From positions 8,452-70,451 of the forward strand of contig MNCI01008727.1 in assembly GCA_015680685.1 (NCBI GenBank): a stretch of DNA of 62,000 bases, read 5' to 3'. The notes under the pieces were generated by a model. It was not told the origin of the DNA and searched no databases. It saw nothing but the letters and a program-made list of their open reading frames with translations. The stretch is from Gnetum montanum (lineage: Eukaryota; Streptophyta; Gnetopsida; Gnetales; Gnetaceae). The first letter of the stretch is position 1, and each line of letters begins with the position of its first letter. The position numbers were made by a program, and so were the translations under genes. Positions 10,374-21,649 of this stretch are shown here, in pieces.

Positions 10374-10594
10374 GGGAGCGTAAATTGTAACAAAAATGTA
10401 ATCCTGTATAAATGTGTGAAGCAATGTGAAAGCGTAACTAAGGCGGGTATGATAAAACATGCAAGAAAAAGTGCAAAGCGTAAACACAGAAAGCAAATAT
10501 AGCGTAAAAGTATGTTGAAACAAACAAAAGAAGCTGCTAAGCGGGGAGTATGCTAACTTACACGAGAATGATGATACACGCAGAAGACCATTGT

Positions 10595-10894
10595 TCAACC
10601 ATCGATACGCAATTGTCTCTTAATAGCCTTCACGTTGAGCGCTGCGTAAGGGCGAGGAGGCTTGTGGTTTGGCTCCTCTATGCTGTCATCCAGAAATGGC
10701 AGGTTGGCCCAGGCTAGACCGTCATTATTGTTGTCATTCTGTTTAGGGGCTTGGAGATGAGACTGATCGTCAGTTGTTTCGATCTCCGAACCTTGTTCTT
10801 CTTCAATGTTGTTGACGGTCCTGGGGGTGGCCTCGTCGCCGCGTATGATATAGCGTAAACAGCAAAAGCATAGAAAGATTAGAAATCTGCACAA
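10595..10894 (-). CDS. Minus-strand ORF at the 5' end of element A, unknown
   Basis: A 99-codon frame whose first part overlaps the LTR remnant (10850-11030) and whose later part is acidic and Asn/Gln-rich (KQNDNNNDGLAW), ending KAIKRQLRIDG. It sits where a 5' leader or the start of gag would be. It has no gag motif such as a zinc knuckle. A donor-like GTGTAAGTT lies shortly after it at about 10553-10561 on the minus strand. It may be chance. Confidence 0.25.
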   Translation of the reverse strand: MCRFLIFLCFCCLRYIIRGDEATPRTVNNIEEEQGSEIETTDDQSHLQAPKQNDNNNDGLAWANLPFLDDSIEEPNHKPPRPYAALNVKAIKRQLRIDG

Positions 10895-11030
10895 GAAGTT
10901 GTGGACTTGATGTTACGCGCCTCTTGACGTTGCTTTGTCTTATTCCCCCCCTCTGGAATGCTGAGATGAGCCCTTGCCTGAACTGTCAATCTTTGCCTGA
11001 GGCTGACTTGCGATTTTTAATGGTGTTTCA
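10850..11030 (-). repeat. 5' LTR remnant of element A
   Basis: About 180 bp match 287-469 at roughly 85-90% by eye, including the shared GCATAGAAAGATTAGAAATC and the terminal GGTGTTTCA. The match stops abruptly at 10850. No primer site could be placed. The right neighbour (11031 on) is element B sequence; the duplication next to this end would be CTCTT, but its partner is outside the window. Confidence 0.7.
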
Positions 11031-11838
11031 CTCTTTGCATAGTTGCTTTTAGCACTGCTCCATTCCAAGTGCTTCCTCCAGATCCGGTCTGTTGTTGCAT
11101 GATCACCATCTGGACACACAACACAGTCTTATATTAGCAAGGGTAAATGAATTTCAATGTGGTTATACCTTGCTTCGGTGTAAGTCCATTATCTAGGTTG
11201 TGGCATGGATGACACAAATCTGGGAATATATAAATGATGACTATCGAAGGTGTAGGGGTTAGGAAGAAAAGCAAAAAAAATCGGGGCTAAGAGAAAATCG
11301 AAAAAATCAGGCCCCGTACCCCCATGACTAATTGTGAACCTCTAGTAGCGATAAAATGGAGAAAAGGAGTAAGGGAGAGAGATAAAAAGGGACAACTAGG
11401 ACATCGACAAAAGAGATGTTAATATGGAAATGAAAAAAATATAATTAATTGCACAATGTTAAGGAAAAGAAGTTAACTAAGCCACCAAATAGGAATGTTA
11501 GTGGGTCCTCCCCAAAGCAGGCTCATGCCCTTAATGCCCTGACAAACCCACATTCAAAGAGTTCGTAGGCTCTGGGAATGTCCTTTGGAACAAGAGTTAA
11601 AGTGTTAATCGTGAAAATTTACTGAAAAGAAACAATGTATCTACAAAAATATACACTAATGATACAACTGACAATGAGGTGAATAGTGGAGAGAAGAGTG
11701 GAGAGAAGAGGATGGAATGGAATCTCAAGAACAAGGTGGTGTACAGCCCCTTGTGTGTTTCATGATTAATGTGACTTGGCAAATCTCATTCTAACTCTGG
11801 CCTCAAACCAACCACATCTAGTGACTTCACATCAATAC
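11031..11838 (-). other. 3' region of element B, left part
   Basis: Homologous to 44940-45690 of element E, for example GTGGGTCCTCCCCAAA at about 11500 and the stretch around GACTTCACATCAA at 11823-11835. No convincing protein is encoded here. It stops exactly at the start of the TG...CA insertion. Confidence 0.6.
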
Positions 11839-14566
11839 TGTTGGCACATTTGGCCATTACATGGAACAGTTGGAATATTTTATTCAAAATTAGCACAATC
11901 TCTAGTTGTAAATTTGCAGTTTAGTATTGTGAGTTGATGGGTATTTTTGGAGAAGCAATCCACTGGTAAATAATCTTGATGTTGAAGCCTTCTTGGAAAG
12001 TAAAATTAAAATGCCAAATTATTTCCTTTAGTCAAGATTGGAATAAAAAACAAAGGAGGTGATTATTTACCACAAGAAAGCATACTCCCTATTAATATTG
12101 GCAAAATAGACAACATTGTGGATAATGGATTATCAAAAATTGATTAAGAGTTGGAAGCAAATGAAGGACCTAATGAACGGACTACCAACAGGTTTTGAAT
12201 TTCATAAATTTAAATTATCAAAGGATGTGAAGGTTTCTGTGTTGCAGACGAACACAAATTTCCGTAAGTCAAAAAGTCCATTATTAACGTTGTCGAAGAA
12301 AAAATAGAAAATCTAAAATACAGAACTAAATGCCGTCATTTTTGGGCATCACCAACAAATACATCAGCTTGTGCCTGTTCAGAATTGCACCCGTGCATCG
12401 GCCAGATTTACGAATTGATGTTGTCGAACACAGCTATAACCGAATCACCGGATGCCGAAAATAGTGAACCTGAGTTCATGAAGTGCATGGGAGGCCCTTC
12501 TTTCATGACTGAGCCGTATTGAGGGGGTTTTGGGCAATAATCACGTGCAGGCTGTGCAGAAAGAACTCAGGCCAATTTAGGGCAGAACGCAGCGGGCACA
12601 TCATCGATTTTAGCAGAGACACCTATGGCTATTTCAGAAGATGGATTATTGAGGAGATGGATTTTAGAAGAATAGACGCCTATTTCGCACGATGAACAAA
12701 TTTAGGTTTTCATATGCAATAGCAGAAAATGCCTTAAAATCCCTGGTGGACTTTGCTTGAAGAATCTGTACCAAATGTTGGAAGAAAACTTTGTAAGCTA
12801 GACAGTTTACCAGTTATCACAGACAGAAGGCAGTGAAAATATACAAAGCGATGATCAAATCGTATAATCATCAAAACCTGAAGGGCATTTTTGAGAGGCA
12901 AAGGTTACAACAGTTGCAAATTCTTACAGAACACACGACGACGTTTCCTAACGCGGTGGCAAAGTCTTCTCCTATGATGGTAGTTGTTGGTAACAATTTT
13001 TGGCCGAAGAAGATAATTTGAATTAGTTGCTGGTAGTTGTAGGATTGGTGCCTTCACCTTCAGACTCATATTTCGGGCCATCACCGAATTTAAATTTCAA
13101 TTATGAGAGATATAGGAAAGATAAATTAACTAACGCTACCACCAATAAGGTGGATATTATATTATATTTTTTATGAAAAAAATTTTAGGGCTTAATGACA
13201 TTTAGTATTTAAAATTTTAATTAAATAATTAAATTAAATTAGGGATTTTAGATTTATTTTAATAAATTACTTACAAAGGCAATATTTATAATATTTACAA
13301 ATATTAATTCCTCCTAACTTTATGTATAACTTCCTAACTATATAACTCCCTCCTAATTAAATGGGTAAGTTGTAACCTCCTTGCTTGGGAGAAAAGTTAG
13401 CTAGGATATTTTGGCATGTAACTACCTTGTAAACCTTATAAAAAGGCTTCATGAGGAANNNNNNNNNNNNNNNNNNNNNNNNNNNNNNNNNNNNNNNNNN
13501 NNNNNNNNNNNNNNNNNNNNNNNNNNNNNNNNNNNNNNNNNNNNNNNNNNNNNNNNNNNNNNNNNNNNNNNNNNNNNNNNNNNNNNNNNNNNNNNNNNNN
13601 NNNNNNNNNNNNNNNNNNNNNNNNNNNNNNNNNNNNNNNNNNNNNNNNNNNNNNNNNNNNNNNNNNNNNNNNNNNNNNNNNNNNNNNNNNNNNNNNNNNN
13701 NNNNNNNNNNNNNNNNNNNNNNNNNNNNNNNNNNNNNNNNNNNNNNNNNNNNNNNNNNNNNNNNNNNNNNNNNNNNNNNNNNNNNNNNNNNNNNNNNNNN
13801 NNNNNNNNNNNNNNNNNNNNNNNNNNNNNNNNNNNNNNNNNNNNNNNNNNNNNNNNNNNNNNNNNNNNNNNNNNNNNNNNNNNNNNNNNNNNNNNNNNNN
13901 NNNNNNNNNNNNNNNNNNNNNNNNNNNNNNNNNNNNNNNNNNNNNNNNNNNNNNNNNNNNNNNNNNNNNNNNNNNNNNNNNNNNNNNNNNNNNNNNNNNN
14001 NNNNNNNNNNNNNNNNNNNNNNNNNNNNNNNNNNNNNNNNNNNNNNNNNNNNNNNNNNNNNNNNNNNNNNNNNNNNNNNNNNNNNNNNNNNNNNNNNNNN
14101 NNNNNNNNNNNNNNNNNNNNNNNNNNNNNNNNNNNNNNNNNNNNNNNNNNNNNNNNNNNNNNNNTCTATTTCTAGTTTTCTTGTGGAACTATCTCTTTCT
14201 CTAGGGAAAATTAGGAGTAGATTTGCAAAGTTGTGCTCAAATGTTTAAATAAAATTTTATTTGTTACAAGTAGGTATTATAAGGACCACATAGACTAGGC
14301 AATTGAACAAAATAGGAACCTTTCAACAACTCATAGTACTTGGCAAAGTTGGCAGAATCTCTTTAAAGTAAGTCATTTGTAGTTTACACACAATGCAATT
14401 GTTACATTTCACACAACCACACGTTCCAACAGCACACACACATACTCACATTAACTACTGAGTTTATTTGGAGGTATTTGGGCCTTGGTGTTGCCAGAGA
14501 CCAGCAGGCACCTAAATCCTGTTCGAGGACACTCATTGGCGGTCGCATCCCAAATGATCGCCGACA
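11839..14566. mobile_element. TG...CA insertion in element B with AATAC duplication, probable solo LTR or non-autonomous element
   Basis: It starts TGTTGGC and ends GCCGACA, imperfect inverted termini, and is flanked by AATAC at 11834-11838 and 14567-14571. Removing it rejoins sequence that aligns with element E around 45670-45700. A TTATAAAAAGG box at about 13436 and an AATAAAATTTT stretch near 14250 suggest LTR-type promoter and polyadenylation signals. No coding domain is visible. Its centre is an assembly gap, so internal genes cannot be excluded. The short frames at 12116-12307 and 12833-13021 show no recognisable protein. Confidence 0.6.
13459..14164. other. Assembly gap, 706 N
   Basis: An unbroken run of N. 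Long open frames reported across it are artefacts. Confidence 0.99.
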
Positions 14567-14733
14567 AATACACTCAACTAAACCATCCACTGGAGTAGCA
14601 AGAATGCATCTCCAAGAGCCACCACCATTCCGATGAAACAAAGGAAAGAATGGGAAGCAAGAAGGGCCTTAGTTAGAGGGAACACTTTGGTTCCATAACC
14701 AGTGCTTGCAGCCCAAAGTTATTTCGTCTAAGG

Positions 14734-14803
14734 GGTGTGCTTTGAATCCTCACTTTGGTTTTTTTATTGTGTTTTGTATTTGTATGTGTGGGGACCACAC
14801 CAT
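14734..14803 (-). other. Conserved stem-loop module, element B copy
   Basis: Outer arms GGTGTG (14734-14739) and CACACC (14796-14801) enclose TCCTCAC (14747-14753) and GTGGGGA (14788-14794). The inner arms pair apart from one T-G position. On the sense (minus) RNA that position is a C-A mismatch. Confidence 0.55.
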
Positions 14804-15239
14804 GCAAAGACTTCTTATTTTTATTGTCTCAGGTTCTGAAGAATGGGTAACATCAGAACAACAAGAAAACTCAAGAAGAAATCATCCAAGCACCCAAGCG
14901 AATGGCCAACACAAATGCATCAAGTTCCCTTGAAGTCATACCCTTTTCAAACCTTGAGTCCTTCCTTAGTTTGAGAAGTACCTAGTCACCGATTAGTTAG
15001 AGTTCTTATTAGGAAGGGAACTGTACATTTCCAAGCCAAGAGAAATCATAGACTTTGGTGAATGAATGGATGAAGTGGACTCATTGCCTGCCATATCAAA
15101 AGAACATACCTTAGTGTCAACATTGTAACTTCAAGGTAAGAACCAAACATCAGTAATCAAGGAAAAATAGTTTATACCATTGTTCTGAACACTTATTGGG
15201 TGACGAACTTACATGGTGGATGACACACACACACACACA

Positions 15240-15440
15240 CAAAATGGAAAAGTACAACGATATTGTAAAACAAAAATAAGAAAAGTTAAAGAAATTTGCA
15301 AAAAAAAATTGGGAAAAGTTAAAGAAATTTGTAAAACAAAAACGAGAAAAGTTAAATAAATTTATAAAACATAAACATGTAAAACAAAAACGTGCAAAAC
15401 AAAAATGTGGAAAACAAAAAATGTGTAAAAAAAAACTTGA
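15240..15440 (-). repeat. Degenerate A-rich tandem repeat (GTAAAACAAAAA type)
   Basis: Units of GTAAAACAAAAA with a variable few bases recur many times. Similar stretches follow integrase in E (about 46490-46620) and, in the opposite orientation, F (60010-60130). On the minus strand it gives Phe-rich frames with no shared reading frame between elements. Confidence 0.6.
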
Positions 15441-15635
15441 AAAGAACTGAGGGCCCCATATGATTAGCATAGGTGGCCATCTCCCCCATGATTGAATTGT
15501 AAGGGAGAGATCCAAAATAATGAGCGTCTATTTGAGTTTCTTAAAAGAGCCCAACTTCTTAGGTTGAGGGATGGAAGTTGGTGACGCTCATATTCTGATG
15601 TGTCTATGCCTTTGTTATTGGCATGAGTTGTCTCC

Positions 15636-16180
15636 TCAGTTCGTTCCATGCATATTTGTTTGCTCCTTCGAGTAGTTGTCAACCACTGGTTGTGTAGTTG
15701 CTACATACAAGCATCTTTGTTTCAAAGTTTCAAGGGCATACCTATCACATGGAGACATTTCCTCCATGTCATCACCTGATGAATCACTATATGTGATGCA
15801 TGGAACTTTCTTCTTCTCGATCTTTTCGTAAATGTTCATCTTAGATATTTTCAAGGAAAGATCACGGATCCCTAGGTACGCATCTACTGTACTTAGCCAT
15901 GGCCTTCCCATTATAATTGGGAACCCCCCTTTGTCGTTAACTTCAATCACCAGGAAATTGGCTAGGTATGACCACCCACACATAGTGGTGATGATGTCCT
16001 CCACCAATCCTAAGGGAATGGTGATGGACTAGTCAGCCAGATCTAGTTGTATGTTGCTCTTCTTAAGTTGGGGTAGGTTCTAGACTTGATACATTTTCCA
16101 TGATATTAGATTGACTCTGGAACCTAAGTCAAGAAGAGCCTGATGTGGTGGATTTTTAGTGATTTGTAAATCAATTAAGG
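15636..16180 (-). pseudogene. Protease of element B (Athila type)
   Basis: The retropepsin domain cuts the Gag-Pol polyprotein. The active-site region reads LLDLGSRVNLIS, with DLG in place of the usual D-S/T-G, which is typical of Athila proteases. The C-terminal part MCGWSYLANFLVIEV and PIIMGRPWLSTVDA is well kept. A stop separates the active-site half from the frame 15636-16007. Downstream (leftward) only some 40 codons resembling the protease-RT linker remain before the deletion junction. Confidence 0.75.
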
Positions 16181-16191
16181 GGCTCCCAGGG

Positions 16192-18722
16192 TCAAATAGT
16201 TTTCTGGGAAGGGCTCCCAGGGTCAATTACAGTATGTGTTAATATAACCGTATGCGTACTCGGTTGTTGGATTGAAGGGTACTCCGAAGGGTTAGTTGTT
16301 AGAGGCCTATACATATACTCAACTGCTTGTTGTTGTGAGAGTTTGTCTGGGCTCCTGGTTCTGAAGAAGGGCCTCTTCTTTGTACAGTTGTCAAAACTAG
16401 CACTTAGTTGAATATTCACATGCTGAATATTTATAGCTCTCGTGGCGTTACGTTGTTGTGGTTGAGTAGGTAATTCCCCTTGCATTGTTGGAATAGGTTG
16501 TATGGGAACTACATGTGGAAGAGGTGTGGATAGAGTTAGAGGAAGGGATGAATGTGAGATGTCTCCCAAAGGAGAAGGAGTCCTCCTAAAGTACTCCCAA
16601 ACTTGGTAGTGACATTGGGAAGTAGTGTGATCCATAGAGTCACCTGGAGAAACCGGTTGCTGCACATAATAACCATAAGGATTGGGCTGCCAGTAGGGTA
16701 CTATTGTGTTGGTGGTGGCACCCCCCATGACTGTGGGTATTGCCACTGCTGATGTTGTCCAATGGGCTGTGATGGAGTTCCACTTGGGTAATATGTTAGT
16801 GGTTGGTGGAACTGCCTTGGGTTACCTTGTGGATAAGGTAGCCTTTGGGGTGTTTGCTGTTGGTTGAGTCTTGGATTTAGCGCATACAGCCCAGACTCCT
16901 GCAGATGTGAGATAATTGGGAAACATCCCTTAGGATGGTCATAGTAGCAGACCTCACATCCACTATCATCATCTATGTAAGAGTTCATAGCCCCATCAGA
17001 GATAGGAATTTTTCCCTTACCCTTGTTATGTGCAGGGCTTAAATTTACTTTGTTCTTCCATAGACTCTTCTACTATTTTCAAGACTGTTTCCATTCTTGA
17101 GTCTAAGGAATCCCACATTTGGTCCATCTTGGCCAACACCTTGGTTGTTAATTTTTGGAACGGCAAGGTTTTCTGGTTCACCAACTCTTCGAGTGGTGAC
17201 TCATCCTCCTCATCACAGAATTTTACTCCCTTCTTGCGAAGGGAGGAATCACGGTTGTATTCTTCCGCACTTTCCCTATTACGTAGTTCACCCTCTTCTT
17301 GCACTACTCGTTCCAACAAGCTTTGTACTTCATGATCTCTAAGTTGTGATAGCCTTCCTTGGGCATAAGTCCCAAGAGTTTGTCTTCTTTTGTGCCTTAT
17401 CCCATCCACGATGTGGAAAAGTTAATCCCGCTGTGCATACCCATGGCCTGGCAACAATGTAGCAATGTATAGTAGCAGGCCATGGCAGCATCCAAGGGTT
17501 CATAAGCACCTTGTTTCCAGCCTTGGATCTGCTTACATAAATTGGACACTCTGGAGTACGTCTGATATTTGTTGTTAAATAGTTCAAGCATTGTATCCAA
17601 CCTCCTAATGGTTTCCAGTTCTAAGGATTGGTACTAGCTCTCTGCTTCTTTGGTGAGTATCCTTGGGAACAACTTAAGCTTCTGCCACTCATTATCTATA
17701 TTCTGTAAGGCACAGGCATCGTGGAATGCCTGTAAATGATGTTGTGGATTAGTGTTGTATCCCCCTTCAAAACGTGGGATATTATTTATGTCCAAATGCT
17801 TGATCTGACTGTCTTTTAAGTGCCTTGTGGGAATCCTAATTGCCTCTATAATATCAAGCATACTTCGGGTTGTGAGTAGGGGCTCAACATGATCATCTCT
17901 ATCATGACGCATATGATGTCTACGTGGTTCCCTACTCTCCCTACATCCTTGCCCTTATCCTAACTCTCAACCTTCCTATCGAGGTCTCTCATCTTCTTTA
18001 CTTTTACCCTCACAGTTATGTTCCTGATGGCTGCGCCCCGATATGGAAGGAGAGTGTGAATGGTGAGATGAAAGAGAAGAGGAAGGGGAGCCATCACCAT
18101 GATGATGTCTCTTACCTTCTCTTCGGCTGCTTCGGCCTCGATCGTTATACTGATCTAAGTGTCTGTCCTTAGTGTGACTGGTTGTTCCTTCCGTGAATAG
18201 TTGGCGTTCACGAGGATCAGAGCCCGTAGCATGTATAGTTGATCGAAGGCTCTAATGCCTAACCTCTTCACCATCATGAGGAGGGGGAACATCATTTGCT
18301 AAGAAACCCGTTATGAGGGGTTCCTCGTCTCCTATTTCACTAAGGACATGTGGGGTCTTACCCTTCAACAAGGTGTGTTGACTCTCCTGCCTTAAGTCCC
18401 TCATATGTTGCAAAGCTTTGGGATGATAATCCCTTATGTCAGATTCTCCAGCAACATATTCAATGAATAAGTCCTACATGCCAATCTGTGCTAAGGCACA
18501 GAAGAGCAAGTTCGGGATAGATTGATCTGGTGGTAAAACTATGTTACCAAACAAATCTTTCCAGCACAACTGTTCATCTTGATGGAGGATAAAAGTATAA
18601 TCAGGATGAGTATACATTATCTTATATTGTTTAGGACTTGGCTGGTTTAGATTATGTGTTGTATGTTGCCGACATTCTTCAGTGTTAGTCCTAGGTGAAT
18701 TAACTTTGTGAGAAGAAGTCAT
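16192..18722 (-). pseudogene. gag of element B, broken
   Basis: It forms the virus-like particle and binds element RNA. Start chosen at 18722 (MTSSHKVNSP), about 125 bp after the primer site; D starts in the same way. The N-terminal block has FILHQDEQLCWKD and GNIVLPPDQSIP, shared with E, F and G. The capsid part is at 17400-17912 (IPRFEGGYNTNPQHHLQAFH, then FNNKYQTYSRVSNL). A compact zinc-knuckle-like motif CEVCYYDHPKGC lies near 16930-16965, followed by a Pro/Gln-rich tail. Stops and frameshifts split it into at least six frames. It runs into protease. Confidence 0.8.
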
Positions 18723-18847
18723 TTTTTTACTAGTGTGCTATTCACTATTACATAAGTTCTTAATTAACTAATTAACCCAAAGGTTCGTTAAGACTCACAA
18801 CGATGTGAAAGATTTCCTTATGTTCTAATTGGCATACAAACACTTAG

Positions 18848-18865
18848 TCCCCGGCAACGGCGCCA
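18848..18865 (-). other. Primer binding site of element B, tRNA-Asp
   Basis: On the minus strand it is TGGCGCCGTTGCCGGGGA, one base after the LTR end. It is the exact complement of the 3' end of plant tRNA-Asp (CCCCGGCAACGGCGCCA, recalled from known plant tRNAs) and is the usual Athila-group primer site. Confidence 0.9.
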
Positions 18866-18866
18866 A

Positions 18867-19856
18867 TGATGAGTGGCAGGTATCCCCACACTCAACCATA
18901 CGAATATGAGCGTCACACACATGATCCGGTCAAACTCCATAGACTAAATGCCTACACACCACAAGGAACACTTAGGGTTAATTAATCATTGTCTTCCCAG
19001 GCTTGCTTGTATGTGTCACGGTGTATGGTTAAGCATGTCTCAGGTATATGATTTTTTTGGTATTTTTTGTTTTCTCCTATGCTAAGAGGTAAGGGTGGAG
19101 AAACTAACTAACTCTGACTAATGCACTAAGTCCTAGCATCAGCATTCGTTCCCACTTGCCATACACACCTTGAACTATGCAGTTGTGGCTACCAAACACT
19201 AATGTAACTGGGATCACCACATGTAACACATGTGCTCAAAGTGGTCATACTGAGGCACTTAACTAACCTAAGTGTGATAAGCATCCATTCCTCAGCTAAC
19301 TATACACATCCTTGGATGCTTGTAACCAAGTCGTACTTATCCCACATTCTAGGAGTTTAGGGTAAGAGGGCGTAATCGCGATGAGTAGCTAATTCCTTGA
19401 TTAGCCGTACACATTCGTCAATGCTCATAATCAAGTCGTACTCATGCCATGCTAACAACAGGTGAAAAATAACGTGTAAGAAATAACATATAATAAAACC
19501 TATCCATGTACTGCAAGGTTTATACACAAAGCTTGTCTTTAAATAACTTGTGTTTAGGTACAAAGCTACTCGAATAAAGATCTATTCACTTGGGGACTCT
19601 TATTATGGGCACATGGAAATTAATCTATCTCTGGGGTGATCAATTTGCCAGAGCTTCGCTACCTTAAGCCTAGATGATGAATAAGGGGAGTGCCGCCTCT
19701 TTCTTATAGATATGGTGGCAGACCGCGATATCACGTACGCGATATCACATGGGACGACGTGATATCACGTACACAATATCGCATGGGATGCGATATCGTG
19801 ATAGCCGCGATATCACATACGTGATATTGTGGCTCATGCGATATCATGTCCCATCA
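18867..19856 (-). repeat. 5' LTR of element B (990 bp)
   Basis: It begins TGATGAGTGG and ends CCCATCA on the plus strand. It closely matches the solo LTR at 23960-24933 along its whole length. The promoter reads leftward: a TATAAGA box at 19702-19708 on the minus strand, with a palindrome cluster just upstream of it. The right flank is CTCAT; the matching duplication is outside the window. Confidence 0.9.
19728..19850 (-). promoter_or_regulatory. GATATC palindrome cluster in the element B LTR
   Basis: About eight GATATC or one-off copies, often as CGCGATATC or TGATATCAC, within roughly 120 bp. They begin about 20 bp upstream of the minus-strand TATA box. Confidence 0.6.
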
Positions 19857-19861
19857 CTCAT

Positions 19862-21639
19862 GATATATTATTTTATTCCAAAAATCCAAAAGATTTTTGA
19901 AATAGCCAAAAATTTATTACCACAACATTCTTGCAAAATCATGTTTGTATCAAAAGCTGATTCAAAATAATCATAAAATATTCCAAAATCAGGTTGGGAA
20001 AAGTTTCACAATTTTAGAAAATTCACCAAAAGAATAAAAAGGAGGATAGACAAGAATAAAATACAAGGTAGCTACATAAAACAAGGTAGGTACATAAAAA
20101 TAAACATAAAATAATCTTCCTTGTGTTGGTAAGGCTTCAAAAATTTCCTTGCATCTTCTTTTCCTACTTTATTCTCTCAATTGGTTTTTGCTTGGTTATC
20201 ACACCTAAAACCCTTCTACAAACTGTGGTGTGATGTATTGAAGGCCTAAAACTATTTATAAGGAGGAAAATGGAAGAAACCATGTTCAAATTAGCTTCAA
20301 AATAAAGAAAAAGGACAAAAAATGTCTTTCAGGAAAAATATGATAGAACAAAATTTGGAAAAATGGTAGTTATAAAATAAATAGCAAAAAAAAAAGTGAT
20401 AAAACTAGTAAATAAGGTGGTAAAGAAAACACGAGGAAATGCATAAAAAAATTATTCATAACATATGCTATGCATATGTTATACATAATATATATGCTTT
20501 TTCCCTTCTACTTGCATGTGAACATGCTTTAAGGCATTCAACTTTTTAATTAGATTATTATTATTATTATTTTAAATTTTAATTTTTTACCCAAAATAAT
20601 TTTCATAAGTGTTTTTCTCACTTTTATCTTTTCTTTAATTCCCTCACACTCTAGTACTCATGACATGCATACTAGGACTCCAAATTTGATTATGTTTGAA
20701 CCTATGGGATCCCTATCAAGTGTTCTACCAAATCATATGATGAAATTTTATCTAGGCATTATTTATCATGGTTGCCTATTTCAAATGCTAGAACTTTTAC
20801 GATATTTTAGCAAAACTAGAAAATGTGATATCTTGAGACTCGTAACACTAATTTTAATGAACTAAGGGTTAAACCTATATTTTCAAACATCCAAGATACA
20901 TCAATAAAGTTAGAGTCTAGTTAGGACATCATCTTAAGATAGTTTCTAAACAAAGCTAATTTATGTAATATTTAAATATAATTAAAAATGAACTCCAAAT
21001 CTTAGTTTAATGATAAAAGGTAACAAGGGATATGGTCTGGTTGGGGTCAGGTTCCATAATTTCTCTATGAACAAAGTATTATATAATCACATGTGCATAA
21101 TGAAAATAGAAGATGCATAACTATATGTACATAATTAAGCATAAATGTGCATAAAGAAATAAATATGCATAGCCAAAAATTTGCAAAGAAATGATAATTG
21201 ACAAAAGAAAAATTTCCTGGGGTAATTGGATTTCAACATTGAATAATAAAATATACAATGGATCTATGACTAAGGCCAAGTAGTAGTAAAATAAGGAATA
21301 CAGAACTTTAAGAAAATATCCTAGCAAGTGAATTACATTCACTTATCTACGAAACTACAATAAAAATAGCAATAATAGTAATGTAATCCTATGATTTAAC
21401 CAAGAATATTAGAGCTAATTCATTGAAACACATCTAATAGCATCAAAGAATTAATCACATGTATTAAATTAAATATCTAAACCTTTGCAAATTTTTTGGT
21501 TGTGACATCTATGATATGTCTTAACTATACCCTTTGAGAAAAGCCATGGCCTAGATACCTATGTAACAATAAATAATATATTCCTAAGGCTACATAAAGG
21601 GATTTATGGTTATCCTAATCTCACCCTTGAATTCACTTC
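19862..21639. other. AT-rich DNA without a supported gene
   Basis: No frame resembles a known protein and no terminal repeats were found. The stretch 20041-20290 has a minus-strand TATA-like ATTTATAAGG and may be an old LTR fragment, but no second copy is seen. Confidence 0.5.
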
Positions 21640-21649
21640 TTGAAGTTGG

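Larger units (their letters stand above)
1..11030 (-). mobile_element. Element A: Tat-lineage Ty3/gypsy LTR retrotransposon, left end outside window
   Basis: Seen: a direct repeat (about 287-469 and 10850-11030) ends at both copies in TGTTTCA, so on the minus strand each starts TGAAACACC. A purine tract flanks the left copy. Between them pol runs RT, RNase H, second RNase H and integrase on the minus strand. The extra RNase H is the known mark of the Tat/Ogre/Retand branch. The 3' LTR leaves the window at base 1; the 5' LTR is reduced to about 180 bp. The right end abuts sequence homologous to the 3' part of element B, so A is inserted in B. No gag or protease was recognised; a divergent spliced gene occupies that space. 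Confidence 0.8.
14572..15560 (-). other. 3' region of element B, right part
   Basis: Homologous to the post-integrase regions of E and F. It contains one stem-loop module (14734-14803), an (AC)n microsatellite (15222-15240), an A-rich repeat stretch (15240-15440) and an internal purine tract (minus-strand TCATGGGGGAG, at 15481-15494). Minus-strand frames here are Phe-rich because of the A-rich repeat and are not taken as genes. Confidence 0.6.
11031..19856 (-). mobile_element. Element B: Athila-like Ty3/gypsy element, internally deleted
   Basis: The 5' LTR is at 18867-19856 with a near-perfect tRNA-Asp primer site, followed leftward by gag and protease, then the region downstream of pol. RT, RNase H and integrase are missing: the protease region runs straight into post-integrase sequence near 15540-15600. 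The 3' region continues to 11031, where element A interrupts it; the 3' LTR must lie left of A, outside the window. A 2.7 kb insertion (11839-14566) splits the 3' region. The DLG protease motif and the primer site match the Athila group. Confidence 0.75.

Noticed and set aside
13411-14248. Open frames of 254 and 265 codons
   Set aside because: They are almost entirely N from the assembly gap.
15222-15240. (AC)n microsatellite as a regulatory site
   Set aside because: A simple repeat; a similar (TG)n in G suggests shared origin, but no function can be argued.
15150-15515. Phe- and Cys-rich 121-codon minus-strand frame that looks like a membrane protein
   Set aside because: It is the translation of an A-rich tandem repeat, and the frame is not kept in E or F.
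20041-20290. Possible LTR with a minus-strand TATA box
   Set aside because: No second copy, no TG...CA boundaries and no target duplication could be found.
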